In this document: positions 40,123 to 49,800 of the stretch, piece by piece
Layout: each line of letters starts with the position of its first letter
How positions within the stretch are numbered: the first letter of the stretch is position 1
Source of the DNA: Halomonas sp. BDJS001
GTDB lineage: Bacteria; Pseudomonadota; Gammaproteobacteria; Pseudomonadales; Halomonadaceae
DNA: 64,000 bases
Assembly: GCF_026104355.1 (NCBI RefSeq)
Contig: NZ_CP110535.1
Location: 3,782,001-3,846,000, forward strand
Reading direction: 5' to 3'
Program-made: the position numbers and the translations under genes
Notes under the pieces: generated by a model
Database searches by the model: none
The model's input: only the letters and a program-made list of their open reading frames with translations
Told to the model about the DNA's origin: nothing

Positions 40123-41846
40123 CAGGTACGCTCCGTTTTAGACAGCAGCATGTCGCGCATGGCGCCTAACGGCACCTGCATCGGATAGACGTGCTCAAAA
40201 GGGTCGACCTTCACGTCAAGGAACACCAGCTCATGCTTATCCGCAAAGGCACGCTCCAGCGCAGGCTCCAGTTCATCAATAGTATTGACGGTAATCGCGG
40301 TAAATCCATACGCCTCAATCAGCATATGAAAGTCCGGCAGCGACTCCATATAGGAGTGCGCGTGACGCGATTTATAGTTCAAGTCCTGCCACTGACGCAC
40401 CATACCCAGCGACGCATTGTTAAGATTGAGGATCTTAACGCCCACCCCGTACTGCTTACAGGTAGAGAGCTCCTGCATCATCATCTGGAAGCTGCCTTCA
40501 CCGGTGACACACACCACGTCATCATCCGGGTAGTTCTGCTTGATACCCATGGCGGCGGGGAAGCCAAAGCCCATGGTGCCCAAACCACCTGAGGTGATCA
40601 GTCGGTTGGGTTTATCAAACTTGTAGTACTGCGCCGCGAACATCTGGTGCTGACCAACATCGGTCGTCACGTAGGCTTCGCCTCGGGTTACCCGACAAAG
40701 CGCTTCAATAACTTCCTGTGGCTTAAGCGCTTCACCCTCCTTGGAAGGCTCATAAAGCTTGCCTTCACGGTCGGCACGCCAGCCATCAATCTTTTCCCAC
40801 CACTCAGTCAGCGCTTCGGGATGGGCAATTTTATGCCCCTGCACCAAGCTGATCATCTCATTGATAACGCTGGAGGCCGGGCCCACGATCGGCACATCGG
40901 CACGCACCGTTTTAGAGATCGAACTTGGATCGACGTCCACATGGATGATTTTGGCGGTGGGGCAGAATTTCGACGTGCTGTTGGTTACACGGTCGTCAAA
41001 ACGCGCCCCAATGGCAATGATCAGGTCGGCGTGGTGCATGGCCATATTGGATTCATAGGAGCCGTGCATACCCAGCCAGCCCAAGCACTGCCGATCACTT
41101 TGCGGATACGCGCCAATGCCCATCAGCGTAGTGGTAATCGGGTAGCCCAGCTGTTTGACCAGATCGGTCAGGCCTTCGCTGGCTTTGCCCGTGACCACAC
41201 CGCCGCCGGTATAAAACACCGGACGTTTGGCCTTAAGCATCATCTCAACGGCTTTTTTGATCTGCCCCGTGTGGCCACGCGTTACCGGGTTGTAGGAGCG
41301 CAGCTTGACCTTTTTCGGGTAGACATACTCGTAACGCTCAGTAGGCGCCGTCATATCCTTGGGGATGTCCACCACCACCGGGCCAGGGCGACCGGTTGAG
41401 GCTAAATAGAACGCCTTTTTCAGCACTTCCGGGATTTCCGACGGGTGACGGATCGAGAAGCTGTGCTTCACGATCGGGCGTGTCACACCGACGATATCGG
41501 TCTCCTGGAAGGCGTCTTCACCGATCAGGTGGCTCGCCACCTGGCCACACAGCACTACCATAGGGATAGAGTCCATGTAGGCGGTGGCAATACCGGTGAC
41601 GGCGTTGGTGGCACCGGGGCCGGAGGTAACCAGTACGCAGCCAGGCTTGCCTGAGGCACGGGCATAGCCGTCGGCTGCGTGGGTAGCCGCTTGTTCATGA
41701 CGCACTAGAATGTGCTTCACTTTGTCCTGGCGGAAGAGTGCATCGTAAATATGCAGCGCTGCACCGCCGGGGTAACCATAAATGTATTCGATGCCCTCAT
41801 CTTGCAAGAAGCGGGCGATCATATCTGCGCCGGAAAGCAGTTCCAC
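40122..41846 (-). CDS. ilvI: Acetolactate synthase large (catalytic) subunit
   Basis: A ThDP- and FAD-dependent enzyme that makes 2-acetolactate or 2-aceto-2-hydroxybutyrate, the first common step to valine, leucine and isoleucine. The 574-residue protein matches IlvI in length. It has the catalytic glutamate in LVRHEQAATHAADGYARASG and the ThDP/Mg motif VVCVTGEGSFQMMMQELSTCKQ. I start at GTG ending at 41846 because AGGGGAG lies seven bases upstream and ELLSGADMIARFL matches the usual N-terminus; 14 more upstream codons are open but do not fit. A long structured leader precedes it. Confidence 0.96.
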   Translation of the reverse strand: MELLSGADMIARFLQDEGIEYIYGYPGGAALHIYDALFRQDKVKHILVRHEQAATHAADGYARASGKPGCVLVTSGPGATNAVTGIATAYMDSIPMVVLCGQVASHLIGEDAFQETDIVGVTRPIVKHSFSIRHPSEIPEVLKKAFYLASTGRPGPVVVDIPKDMTAPTERYEYVYPKKVKLRSYNPVTRGHTGQIKKAVEMMLKAKRPVFYTGGGVVTGKASEGLTDLVKQLGYPITTTLMGIGAYPQSDRQCLGWLGMHGSYESNMAMHHADLIIAIGARFDDRVTNSTSKFCPTAKIIHVDVDPSSISKTVRADVPIVGPASSVINEMISLVQGHKIAHPEALTEWWEKIDGWRADREGKLYEPSKEGEALKPQEVIEALCRVTRGEAYVTTDVGQHQMFAAQYYKFDKPNRLITSGGLGTMGFGFPAAMGIKQNYPDDDVVCVTGEGSFQMMMQELSTCKQYGVGVKILNLNNASLGMVRQWQDLNYKSRHAHSYMESLPDFHMLIEAYGFTAITVNTIDELEPALERAFADKHELVFLDVKVDPFEHVYPMQVPLGAMRDMLLSKTERT

Positions 41847-42137
41847 TGTATTTCTCCCCTGGAGGTCTCGAGTGCGATCCGTACCCACATGGGCACGGTG
41901 TCGAGTGCGGCGGTATGCCGCTGTCGGCCCTTGCCGACACCTGATGCCAAACCCTGGCAGGAGGCCCGGTTAGGGCCTGCACTCTTATCACGGCAGTTCG
42001 CCGTGTCGGGGCGTTGGCCAGGTTGAGCGGTTAGCCCAAGCCCGGAAGTCCTTCGGCGGGTAGAGGCTTTCGCCTACCCTTCGCGCGGGAATAAGGGGTT
42101 GCCCGTTGAGTCCGCGCCCGCAAATCAGGAACCGACA
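41847..42137 (-). promoter_or_regulatory. Long structured 5' leader of ilvIH
   Basis: About 290 bases of untranslated leader contain several strong hairpins: GGGTAGGC with GCCTCTACCC around a GAAA loop, GGCCC/GGGCC, TGTCGGC/GCCGACA and GGCGG/CCGCC. No T-run follows any of them. I looked for a leader peptide rich in isoleucine, valine or leucine codons and found none. A 23-codon frame starts at an ATG about 45 bases upstream and overlaps the ilvI start. Regulation by RNA structure is possible but unproven. Confidence 0.5.
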
Positions 42138-42166
42138 AGATTCCATTAGCGCCCTCAGCCTGTCAA
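42138..42166 (-). promoter_or_regulatory. Candidate promoter of ilvIH
   Basis: On the minus strand a perfect -35 box TTGACA (42161-42166) is 17 bp from a weak -10 box GAATCT (42138-42143). It implies a leader of about 285 bases before ilvI. Confidence 0.55.
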
Positions 42167-42208
42167 CCTCCGATCAAGCCAAACGCAACAAAGGTCGCAA
42201 GAAGCCAT

Positions 42209-42240
42209 AAAAAAAGCCCCGCTAGCAAAGCTAGCGGGGC
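42209..42240 (-). terminator. Terminator after clpB
   Basis: A perfect 11-bp stem, GCCCCGCTAGC and GCTAGCGGGGC with a three-base loop, is followed by a long T-run on the minus strand. It lies 38 bp after the clpB stop. Confidence 0.9.
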
Positions 42241-42278
42241 TTTTACCCTATTCAATTGCGCACAAGTGGCGGCCGCAA

Positions 42279-44876
42279 TTATGAGCTAAACACCAACTTA
42301 CCCTCTTCTGCATTGATATGAATGGTATCACCAGGAGCAAACTTGCCACCTAGCAGGTCTTGGGCCAGCGGATTCTCGATACGGCTTTGAATCGCCCGTT
42401 TGAGAGGCCGCGCCCCGTACACAGGGTCAAAGCCCACAACCGCCAACTGCGCCATGGCTTCAGAGCTAACCTCAAGCTTCAGATCGTGTTCGGCGAGGCG
42501 CACTTTCAAGCGCTCCAACTGAATGCCGGCAATGGCCTGAATCTGCTCTTGACCCAGGGCGTGGAACACCACCACTTCATCGATACGGTTGATCAGCTCA
42601 GGCCGGAAGTGGTTACCCACCACCTCCATGACCATATTTTTCATCGCCTCATAGTCGCTATCTTTATCATCACTAACATCGCCGCCCATGCGCTGGATAA
42701 TGTCCGAGCCCATGTTAGAGGTCATCACGATCACGGTGTTGCGGAAATCCACCGTACGCCCCTGGCCGTCGGTTAAGCGACCATCTTCCAACACCTGCAG
42801 CAGGATATTAAAGACATCCGGGTGGGCTTTCTCCACCTCATCCAGCAGCAGCACCGAGTAAGGCTTGCGGCGAACTGCTTCGGTTAAGTAGCCACCCTCT
42901 TCGTAGCCGACGTAACCTGGGGGCGCACCGATCAAGCGGGCCACGGAGTGTTTCTCCATAAACTCCGACATATCGATACGTACCATGGCCTCTTCGGTGT
43001 CGAAGAGGAAGTTGGCCAGCGACTTACACAGCTCGGTTTTACCCACCCCGGTGGGGCCGAGGAACAGGAATGAGCCGTTAGGGCGGTTGGGGTCAGCAAG
43101 ACCGGCCCTGGAGCGGCGTACCGCGTTGGCGACCGCCTCGACGGCTTCATCCTGCCCAATCACCCGCTGGTGCAACGCCTCTTCCATACGCAGCAGCTTA
43201 TCGCGTTCGCCTTCGAGCATTTTGGAAACAGGAATACCCGTCCAGCGGGAGACGACTTCGGCAATCTCCTCTTCAGTGACGTTAGAGCGCAGCAGTTGAT
43301 GGCTTGAAGTATCCGCTTCACCTTCGCCACTTTCGGCAATCTTCTTCTCCAGCTCGGGAATCTTGCCGTACTGAATTTCCGACATCCGACCCAAATCACC
43401 CTGGCGGCGCGCCTGTTCAAGGTCAATGCGCGCCTGCTCAAGTTCGGCCTTAAACTGAGCAGCGCCCTGAATGCTGGCTTTCTCGGCTTTCCAGATCTCA
43501 TCAAGATCAGCGTATTCGCGCTCTAACTCATGAATCTGGGTATTGAGCGCCTCCAGGCGTTTTTTGGTGGCCTCGTCGGTCTCTTTCTTAAGCGCCTCGC
43601 GCTCCATTTTGAGCTGAATCAGACGGCGATCAAGGCGATCCATCGCCTCCGGCTTGGAGTCCAGCTCCATACGAATCCGCGAGGCGGCCTCATCGATTAA
43701 ATCAATGGCCTTATCAGGCAACTGACGATCCGTGATATAGCGGGTAGAGAGCTTCGCCGCGGCAATGATGGCGGAGTCGGTAATATCCACCCCGTGGTGA
43801 ACCTCATAGCGCTCTTTCAGGCCACGCAGAATGGCCACGGTGTCCTCTTCGGAAGGCTCATCCACCAATACCTTCTGGAAACGGCGCTCCAGGGCAGCAT
43901 CTTTTTCAATGTACTTGCGGTACTCGTCCAGGGTAGTGGCGCCCACGCAGTGCAGCTCACCGCGCGCCAGGGCAGGCTTAAGCATATTGCCCGCGTCCAT
44001 GGCGCCTTCGGCTTTGCCTGCGCCGACCATGGTGTGCAGCTCATCGATAAACAGAATTACCCGGCCCTCTTCCTGGGAGAGTTCCTTAAGCACGGCTTTC
44101 AAGCGCTCTTCAAACTCGCCGCGGAACTTGGCACCTGCAAGCAGCGAGCCCATATCCAGGGAGAGCACGCGCTTATCTTTCAAGCCTTCCGGCACCTCAC
44201 CGTTAACGATGCGCTGGGCCAACCCTTCCACAATGGCGGTTTTACCCACGCCCGGCTCGCCGATAAGTACCGGATTGTTTTTGGTACGCCGCTGCAGCAC
44301 TTGAATCGTACGGCGAATTTCATCGTCGCGGCCAATCACGGGGTCGAGCTTGCCATCCAGCGCGCGCTGGGTAAGATCCAGGGTGTATTTATTCAGCGCC
44401 TCACGCTGGTCTTCGGCGTTAGCATCATCCACCGAGGCCCCGCCGCGTAGACTATTAATAGCGGCCTCAAGGGATTTGCGGCTAATGCCTGCGTCTTTCA
44501 GCAGTTTGGTAATCGCCGAATTCATTTCCAGCGCCGCCAGTAGTACCAGCTCACTGGCAATAAACTGGTCGCCGCGTTTTTGCGCTTCGCGATCGGTTAA
44601 GTTGAATAGCTTGATGAAATCCCGCGACGGCTGCACTTCGCCGTCGAACTGCCCCACCTTGGGCAAGTTATCCAACTGCTGTACCAACCCATCGCGCAGG
44701 CGTGAAGGGCTGCCCTCGGCTTTTTCAATCAGGGCTTTAATACCGGTATCTTTGGTGTCAAGCAGGGCCAGCAGCAAGTGCGCTGGGTCTAGCTGATTAT
44801 GACCGCGGCCAACGGCCAGCGACTGCGCCTCGGCAATCGCACTTTGAAGCTTGGCGGTAAATTTATCAAAACGCAT
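42279..44876 (-). CDS. clpB: ATP-dependent disaggregase ClpB
   Basis: ClpB is a hexameric AAA+ chaperone that, with DnaK, pulls apart protein aggregates. The 865-residue protein has an N-terminal Clp repeat domain, a first AAA+ domain with Walker [11 protein letters not shown] and Walker [10 protein letters not shown], a coiled-coil middle domain (about residues 400-520) and a second AAA+ domain with Walker [11 protein letters not shown] and Walker [13 protein letters not shown] start at [10 protein letters not shown], ending at 44876, with AGGAGG seven bases upstream; a frame open for 20 more codons upstream is not the start. A sigma-32-type promoter is present. Confidence 0.97.
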   Translation of the reverse strand: MRFDKFTAKLQSAIAEAQSLAVGRGHNQLDPAHLLLALLDTKDTGIKALIEKAEGSPSRLRDGLVQQLDNLPKVGQFDGEVQPSRDFIKLFNLTDREAQKRGDQFIASELVLLAALEMNSAITKLLKDAGISRKSLEAAINSLRGGASVDDANAEDQREALNKYTLDLTQRALDGKLDPVIGRDDEIRRTIQVLQRRTKNNPVLIGEPGVGKTAIVEGLAQRIVNGEVPEGLKDKRVLSLDMGSLLAGAKFRGEFEERLKAVLKELSQEEGRVILFIDELHTMVGAGKAEGAMDAGNMLKPALARGELHCVGATTLDEYRKYIEKDAALERRFQKVLVDEPSEEDTVAILRGLKERYEVHHGVDITDSAIIAAAKLSTRYITDRQLPDKAIDLIDEAASRIRMELDSKPEAMDRLDRRLIQLKMEREALKKETDEATKKRLEALNTQIHELEREYADLDEIWKAEKASIQGAAQFKAELEQARIDLEQARRQGDLGRMSEIQYGKIPELEKKIAESGEGEADTSSHQLLRSNVTEEEIAEVVSRWTGIPVSKMLEGERDKLLRMEEALHQRVIGQDEAVEAVANAVRRSRAGLADPNRPNGSFLFLGPTGVGKTELCKSLANFLFDTEEAMVRIDMSEFMEKHSVARLIGAPPGYVGYEEGGYLTEAVRRKPYSVLLLDEVEKAHPDVFNILLQVLEDGRLTDGQGRTVDFRNTVIVMTSNMGSDIIQRMGGDVSDDKDSDYEAMKNMVMEVVGNHFRPELINRIDEVVVFHALGQEQIQAIAGIQLERLKVRLAEHDLKLEVSSEAMAQLAVVGFDPVYGARPLKRAIQSRIENPLAQDLLGGKFAPGDTIHINAEEGKLVFSS

Positions 44877-44970
44877 GGAGTTCCTCCTGGGGTAGCCGTG
44901 CGTTTGGACGCACCGCGTGACCCGATAACGTGTCATTAGACGTGCTAAATCACTCTTAGCTTGACAAGTT

Positions 44971-44998
44971 AAATGGCGCCAGTTCCATGCTTTTCAAG
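44971..44998 (-). promoter_or_regulatory. Heat-shock (sigma-32) promoter of clpB
   Basis: On the minus strand CTTGAAA (44992-44998) and CGCCATTT (44971-44978) are 13 bp apart. This matches the sigma-32 consensus (CTTGAAA and CCCCATNT) at all but one fixed position, about 95 bp before the start codon. Confidence 0.85.
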
Positions 44999-45042
44999 AG
45001 GTGCCCACGTAAACCGCAGGCTTAAGGAATCATTTGTGGACG

Positions 45043-45798
45043 TTAATTGATCCAGATCACGCTGGCCATGCGTCCGGTTTTGCCGCCATCACGGCGGAAG
45101 GAGTAGAAACGCGACTCGCAGGCGGTACAGAAGTGGCCGCCACTAATGTGGTTGACCCCCAGCGCCTCTAAGCGAAAGCGTGCCAGCCGATAGAGATCGG
45201 CCATGTAATGGCCGAGTCGATAGGGACTGTGGTCAAAAGCGTCAGCGGTATCCGGATGAACAGCAACAAAGGCGCCGTAAACCTCCGGCCCAACCTCAAA
45301 TTGCGCATTGGAAATAGCGGGCCCTAACCACACCAAGATCTCATCGGGATCCGTATTCATGGCGGCAATGGTTGCCTCCAGCACGCCGCCCGCCAGACCG
45401 CGCCAACCAGCATGGGCCACCGCCACCTGGGTACCCGCGCGATTGCAGAACATCACCGGCAGGCAGTCTGCCGTCAGCACTACACAGGCGTACTCATTGG
45501 AAGTAGCAATGGATGCATCTGCATCGGCAGCATCAGGCTGATAAAACTGCTGCACGCGAGCCCCGTGGGTCTGGTTCAGCCATAGCAGAGGGCGCTCATC
45601 GCCAAGCTCCTTTTGCAGCAAACGCCGACACAACGCTACATGATCAGCATTATCGCCCACATGGGAAGCGGGGTTAAAAGCGGCGAAATCACCCTGGCTA
45701 GGCCCCGATTCCCGGGTTGTCACAAAGGCACGCACATTGGATGGCGCGGGCCAGTCGGGTACTAAAAGCGTTGGCCGTAAATTAATGGCATCGCTCAT
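45043..45798 (-). CDS. pgeF: Peptidoglycan editing factor PgeF (YfiH, laccase-domain protein)
   Basis: A 251-residue protein of the YfiH/LACC1 family. In E. coli PgeF prevents wrong amino acids being built into peptidoglycan; relatives act on purine nucleosides. The metal-binding and catalytic residues are in LNQTHGARV (His), VLTADCLPVMF (Cys), VAVAHAGWRGLAGGVLE (His) and the end region CTACESRFYSFRRDG. The stop of rluD overlaps its start by four bases, so rluD-pgeF is an operon, as in many gammaproteobacteria. Confidence 0.92.
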   Translation of the reverse strand: MSDAINLRPTLLVPDWPAPSNVRAFVTTRESGPSQGDFAAFNPASHVGDNADHVALCRRLLQKELGDERPLLWLNQTHGARVQQFYQPDAADADASIATSNEYACVVLTADCLPVMFCNRAGTQVAVAHAGWRGLAGGVLEATIAAMNTDPDEILVWLGPAISNAQFEVGPEVYGAFVAVHPDTADAFDHSPYRLGHYMADLYRLARFRLEALGVNHISGGHFCTACESRFYSFRRDGGKTGRMASVIWIN

Positions 45799-46754
45799 CG
45801 CATAGTCTCATTATCTTCCCGTAGGTAATCCAACAACATTAACAAATCATCGGGGAGGTCTGCTTGAAAAGTTAATGTTTCGCCACTGACCGGGTGCTTG
45901 AAAATCAACTTACGCGCATGCAGGGCCTGACGGGGGAATTCGCGCAGGATCTCTTTCAGCGGCTCAGCGGCACCCGGCGGCAGCTTGGCGCGACCGCCGT
46001 ACATGGGGTCACCAATTAATGGATAGCGGGCATGGGCCATATGCACACGAATTTGGTGAGTACGCCCGGTTTCCAACTTGCAACGCACATGGGTGTGGGC
46101 ACGGAAGCGCTCAACCACGCGGAAGTGGGTAATGGCAGGCTTACCCGAAGCGGTAACGGCCTGGCGTTTACGGTCTTTGGGGTGGCGGCCAATGGGCGCA
46201 TCGATAGTGCTCCCCGATACCGGCTTACCAATCACCACGGCGTCGTACTGGCGTGACACGCTGCGCGCCTGCAGCTGTTCGACCAGGGCCGTTTGGGCGG
46301 GCAGCGTTTTCGCCACCATCATCAAGCCGGTCGTGTCTTTATCTAAGCGGTGAACAATGCCAGCCCGAGGCACTTCGGCAAGCGACGGCTGGTGATGCAG
46401 TAGTGCATTCAATAGTGTGCCATCCGGGTTGCCTGCGGCAGGATGCACCACCATACCGGCAGCTTTGTTGATGACCATCACCGTGTCGTCTTCGTAAACG
46501 ATATCCAGCGCGATGTCCTGGGCTTCAAAGCGGGTATCGTCCTCGATGGTCGCCTGAAGCGCCAACACTTCATGGCCATGTAACTTGGCTTTAGGTTTGG
46601 CTTGCGCGCCGTCCACTGTCAACTCACCAGCGTTAATCCACGCTTTTAAGCGTTCGCGGGAGTAATCACTGAACAACTCAGCCGCCGCTTGGTCTAACCG
46701 TGCACCGGCTAACGTCGCGGGCACGCGCTGCGTGTCTTCAACTATTCGAGACAT
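45795..46754 (-). CDS. rluD: 23S rRNA pseudouridine synthase RluD
   Basis: RluD makes pseudouridines in helix 69 of 23S rRNA. The 319-residue protein has an N-terminal S4 RNA-binding domain (RLDQAAAELFSDYSRERLKAWI) and the catalytic motif with the active aspartate in GIVHRLDKDTTGLMMVAK. AGAGGA precedes the ATG ending at 46754; the extra upstream codons do not match. It is divergent from bamD and coupled to pgeF. Confidence 0.95.
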   Translation of the reverse strand: MSRIVEDTQRVPATLAGARLDQAAAELFSDYSRERLKAWINAGELTVDGAQAKPKAKLHGHEVLALQATIEDDTRFEAQDIALDIVYEDDTVMVINKAAGMVVHPAAGNPDGTLLNALLHHQPSLAEVPRAGIVHRLDKDTTGLMMVAKTLPAQTALVEQLQARSVSRQYDAVVIGKPVSGSTIDAPIGRHPKDRKRQAVTASGKPAITHFRVVERFRAHTHVRCKLETGRTHQIRVHMAHARYPLIGDPMYGGRAKLPPGAAEPLKEILREFPRQALHARKLIFKHPVSGETLTFQADLPDDLLMLLDYLREDNETMR

Positions 46755-46939
46755 GAAAATCCTCTTTAAGACGCAAAAAACCTTAGCGGCCACCTTTGAC
46801 GACACCTAACGAAACGTCGCTAAGCCTGCGTTTTGAGCCGAGGTGTTTTATAGTGGGCGGACTGAGACCTATTCTACCATTCTACTTATGGCCATCGCCG
46901 CTTTTTGGTGATCAAGGCTTGTTTGCAACGAGGATGATG

Positions 46940-47755
46940 ATGCGCGTTTTTTCAGCTGCCAACCGCTTTGGTGCTCTAGCCCTAAGCCTTGCCCTTTTAG
47001 CGGGCTGTGCAAGTAACGATACCAGCGATGAAGAAGACGATGAATTTGCTGGGGTACAAGAGCGCGAGCTCTATGAACTGGCCCGCACAGCCCTAGACAG
47101 CAACCGTTACCCGATTGCGATAGAGCGTTTGGAAGCCCTCGATACCCGCTATCCGTTTGGTGCCCATGCCGAGCAAGCCCAGCTTGAGCTGATCTATGCC
47201 TACTATGAAAACAGCGACTGGGAAGAGGCTCGAGCCGCTGCCAGCCGCTTTATTCGCTTACATCCTGACCACCCCCAAGTGGACTACGCCTACTATTTGC
47301 GCGGCCTCTCCGCCTGGCAAGCGGGCCGCTTTAGTCTAGAGCGGCTGCGCCTGATCGATATCTCTAAGCGTGACTTAGGGGCTTCACGGGATGCTTACAA
47401 CGACTTCCGCGAACTGATCCAGCGCTACCCCCAGAGCGAATACGCCGCTGACGCCCAGCAGCGAATCGTCTATCTGCGTGAGCTCATGGCTCGCCATGAG
47501 CTCCATGTCGCCGATTACTACCTGCGCCGTGGTGCTTACTTGGCCGCCGTTGAGCGTGGCCGTTGGGTAATCGAAAACTACCCTGAATCCAGCGCCACCC
47601 GGGATGCCTTGGCCACCATGGTAGAAGGCTATCAAGGCCTTGACATGGAGGATCGCGCCAATGAAGTCCTCGCCGTACTGCGGGAAAACGCGCCTGATCA
47701 CGAGCAGTTGCAAGGCAGTCGCTTCGTTCCTAAGCATTTAGGCCAAAATGATTAA
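46940..47755 (+). CDS. bamD: Outer-membrane protein assembly factor BamD
   Basis: BamD is a lipoprotein essential for the BAM machine that inserts beta-barrel proteins. The 271-residue protein has a signal peptide with lipobox LLAGC and then tetratricopeptide repeats (ELYELARTALDSNRYPIAIERLEALDTRYPFG). Three ATG codons in a row (46934, 46937, 46940) occur after GAGG; the last has the best spacing. The longer upstream frame has no signal. It is divergent from rluD-pgeF-clpB, a conserved arrangement. Confidence 0.93.
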   Translation: MRVFSAANRFGALALSLALLAGCASNDTSDEEDDEFAGVQERELYELARTALDSNRYPIAIERLEALDTRYPFGAHAEQAQLELIYAYYENSDWEEARAAASRFIRLHPDHPQVDYAYYLRGLSAWQAGRFSLERLRLIDISKRDLGASRDAYNDFRELIQRYPQSEYAADAQQRIVYLRELMARHELHVADYYLRRGAYLAAVERGRWVIENYPESSATRDALATMVEGYQGLDMEDRANEVLAVLRENAPDHEQLQGSRFVPKHLGQND

Positions 47756-47804
47756 ACCACTGCGAGCTATCATTCGCTGAAAGCTGTACAACATGTACCC
47801 AGGA

Positions 47805-47828
47805 AACCACGCCACGGCGTGGTTTTTT
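47805..47828 (+). terminator. Terminator after bamD
   Basis: A perfect 9-bp stem, AACCACGCC and GGCGTGGTT, with a two-base loop is followed by T-rich sequence. It lies 49 bp past the bamD stop. Confidence 0.9.
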
Positions 47829-47989
47829 ATTCAAAAGTCAACAAGCACATGATTCTAAAAGAGAAAACAAAAAGTAATTAAAAATACTATACATGTAGTC
47901 ATTATTTCCCATACAAAAGCTATACACAAATATATGATGATCCCATCTTGCATAATAAAGTGCCTTAACGGCACCTAAGGGAGCACTCA

Positions 47990-49693
47990 ATGTCACTTTT
48001 TAACGCCCGTTCCAGCAACACCAAAATTAGCACGCGGTTAACGCTCGGTTTTGCTGCCCTGCTTGGGCTGCTGATTCTGTTAACCGCTGTCGGTATTTAC
48101 CAGGTCAATCAAATTGACCGCGACTTAACCACCATCAACGATGTTAACGGCACCAAACAACGCTTTGCAGTGGACTGGCGAGGTAGTGTACATGACCGCG
48201 CTATCGTACTTCGCGACATTGTTATCACCGCAGGGAATGGCAACCTCAGCTCATTAGAGAGTGAAATGGAACGCCTGCGTAACGCTTACAGCACAGCCAC
48301 AACAGGCATGGAGCAAGTGACCAGCGAATACGCTGGCACGGCTCAAGAGCAGAGTATTATTAACAGTATTAATGATCAGGCCATACTCACCCGGGAACTA
48401 ACCGAGCAGGTCATCGCAGCCCGCGAAGCTGACGAGTATGCGGAGGCGCAAACACTGCTACTTGAAGAGGCAGGCCCTGCTTATAGCGAATGGCTTAACC
48501 GTATTAATCAGTTTATCAATCTCCAGCAGCAGTTGAACGATACCACCACCGCCACAGCCCGCGACACCGCTTCCGGCTTCCAGATGCAAATGCTGGGGCT
48601 AACACTGTTTGCATTGCTGGTGGGCGGTTTGATCGCGGTGTTTCTATCCCGCCAACTGCTCCGTGAATTGGGTGCCGAGCCCTACGAAGTCAAAGCCTTC
48701 GCAGAAGCCATTGGTCGCGGCGAGTTAACCAGCCAGGGTAAGCTTAAGAAAGGAGATACCCGCAGCATTATGGCGTCACAGGTAGCCATGGCGCAGCAGT
48801 TACAAACCATTGTGACCCAGGTGCGCGCCTCTGCAGAAGCGGTGGCCAGCAACAGCGAGCAAATCGCTGAAGGCAATAACGACCTCTCCTCACGTACTGA
48901 GCAGCAGGCCAGCGCACTAGCCGAAACCGCCTCGGCAATGGAACAACTCAATAGCACCGTAAAACTTAACGCTGAAAATTCTGAGCAGGCCAGCCTGGAA
49001 GCTTCAAGCGCATCAAGCACCGCCAAGCAAGGTGGCGCAGCGGTCAATCAGGTGGTTGCCACCATGAACGATCTTAATAAGAGCTCTCAGGAAATTGCCG
49101 GTATTATTTCTACTATTGATGCAATCGCCTTCCAAACCAACATTCTGGCACTTAATGCCTCGGTCGAAGCTGCCCGGGCTGGGGAGCATGGCCGTGGCTT
49201 TGCGGTAGTCGCAGAAGAAGTGCGTAAACTTGCCCAGCGCAGTGCCGATGCCGCAAAAGAGATCAACGACCTTATCTCTAGCAACCTGGAACGGGTCACC
49301 CATGGCAACGAGCGCGCCGAAGAAGCCAGCAAATCGACCGAGCAGATCGTCGCGGCTATCGAGCGGGTAACCAGCATTATGCAGGAGATCAGCCACGCCA
49401 GCGCCGAGCAGAGCACCGGTGTGCAGGAAGTGGGTCGAGCAGTGACCGAGATGGATCAGGTCACCCAGCAGAACGCAGCCCTAGTTCACGAAAGCGCTAC
49501 CGCAGCTAACAACCTGCGTCAAAACGCTCACTCGCTGCTGCACTCCATGCAGGTCTTCAAATTACCCAACTCTGCCAAAAACGCCCAACCGTCGCAGGCT
49601 CCCTTAGCACCGGCAAGCAGTCATTCTGCCAACACCCACGCTCTCCCCGCCGTTAAACGTCAGCAGGCAGCACCGGAGTGGGAAAGCTTCTAA
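47990..49693 (+). CDS. Methyl-accepting chemotaxis protein
   Basis: A 567-residue transmembrane chemoreceptor. Helix 1 is around residues 18-38, and a four-helix-bundle type periplasmic sensor domain extends to about 190. Helix 2 is [15 protein letters not shown], followed by a divergent HAMP-like region ([23 protein letters not shown]) and the long signalling coiled coil. The hairpin tip [40 protein letters not shown] shape is the CheA/CheW contact site. The C-terminus EWESF matches the xWxxF tether for CheR/CheB. Its ligand is unknown. AAGGGAG precedes the start, after an AT-rich upstream region. Confidence 0.93.
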   Translation: MSLFNARSSNTKISTRLTLGFAALLGLLILLTAVGIYQVNQIDRDLTTINDVNGTKQRFAVDWRGSVHDRAIVLRDIVITAGNGNLSSLESEMERLRNAYSTATTGMEQVTSEYAGTAQEQSIINSINDQAILTRELTEQVIAAREADEYAEAQTLLLEEAGPAYSEWLNRINQFINLQQQLNDTTTATARDTASGFQMQMLGLTLFALLVGGLIAVFLSRQLLRELGAEPYEVKAFAEAIGRGELTSQGKLKKGDTRSIMASQVAMAQQLQTIVTQVRASAEAVASNSEQIAEGNNDLSSRTEQQASALAETASAMEQLNSTVKLNAENSEQASLEASSASSTAKQGGAAVNQVVATMNDLNKSSQEIAGIISTIDAIAFQTNILALNASVEAARAGEHGRGFAVVAEEVRKLAQRSADAAKEINDLISSNLERVTHGNERAEEASKSTEQIVAAIERVTSIMQEISHASAEQSTGVQEVGRAVTEMDQVTQQNAALVHESATAANNLRQNAHSLLHSMQVFKLPNSAKNAQPSQAPLAPASSHSANTHALPAVKRQQAAPEWESF

Positions 49694-49737
49694 ATTAAAA
49701 CGGCCAGGGTCTGACTGCCGTGGATGCACAATGAAAA

Positions 49738-49764
49738 AACTCCCCTTTTCAGGGGAGTTTTTTT
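49738..49764 (+). terminator. Terminator after the chemoreceptor gene
   Basis: A stem AACTCCCCT and AGGGGAGTT with a TTTC loop is followed by five T. It lies 44 bp past the stop and before the convergent nadE. Confidence 0.9.
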
Positions 49765-49800
49765 ATCTGGCCGTCATAGCCGCGTTAAGAGATACCCCGT

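Noticed and set aside
41847..42166. RNase P or similar catalytic RNA in the ilvI leader
   Set aside because: One short GGACTTCCGGGCT-like stretch recalls an RNase P motif, but the other conserved parts are missing.
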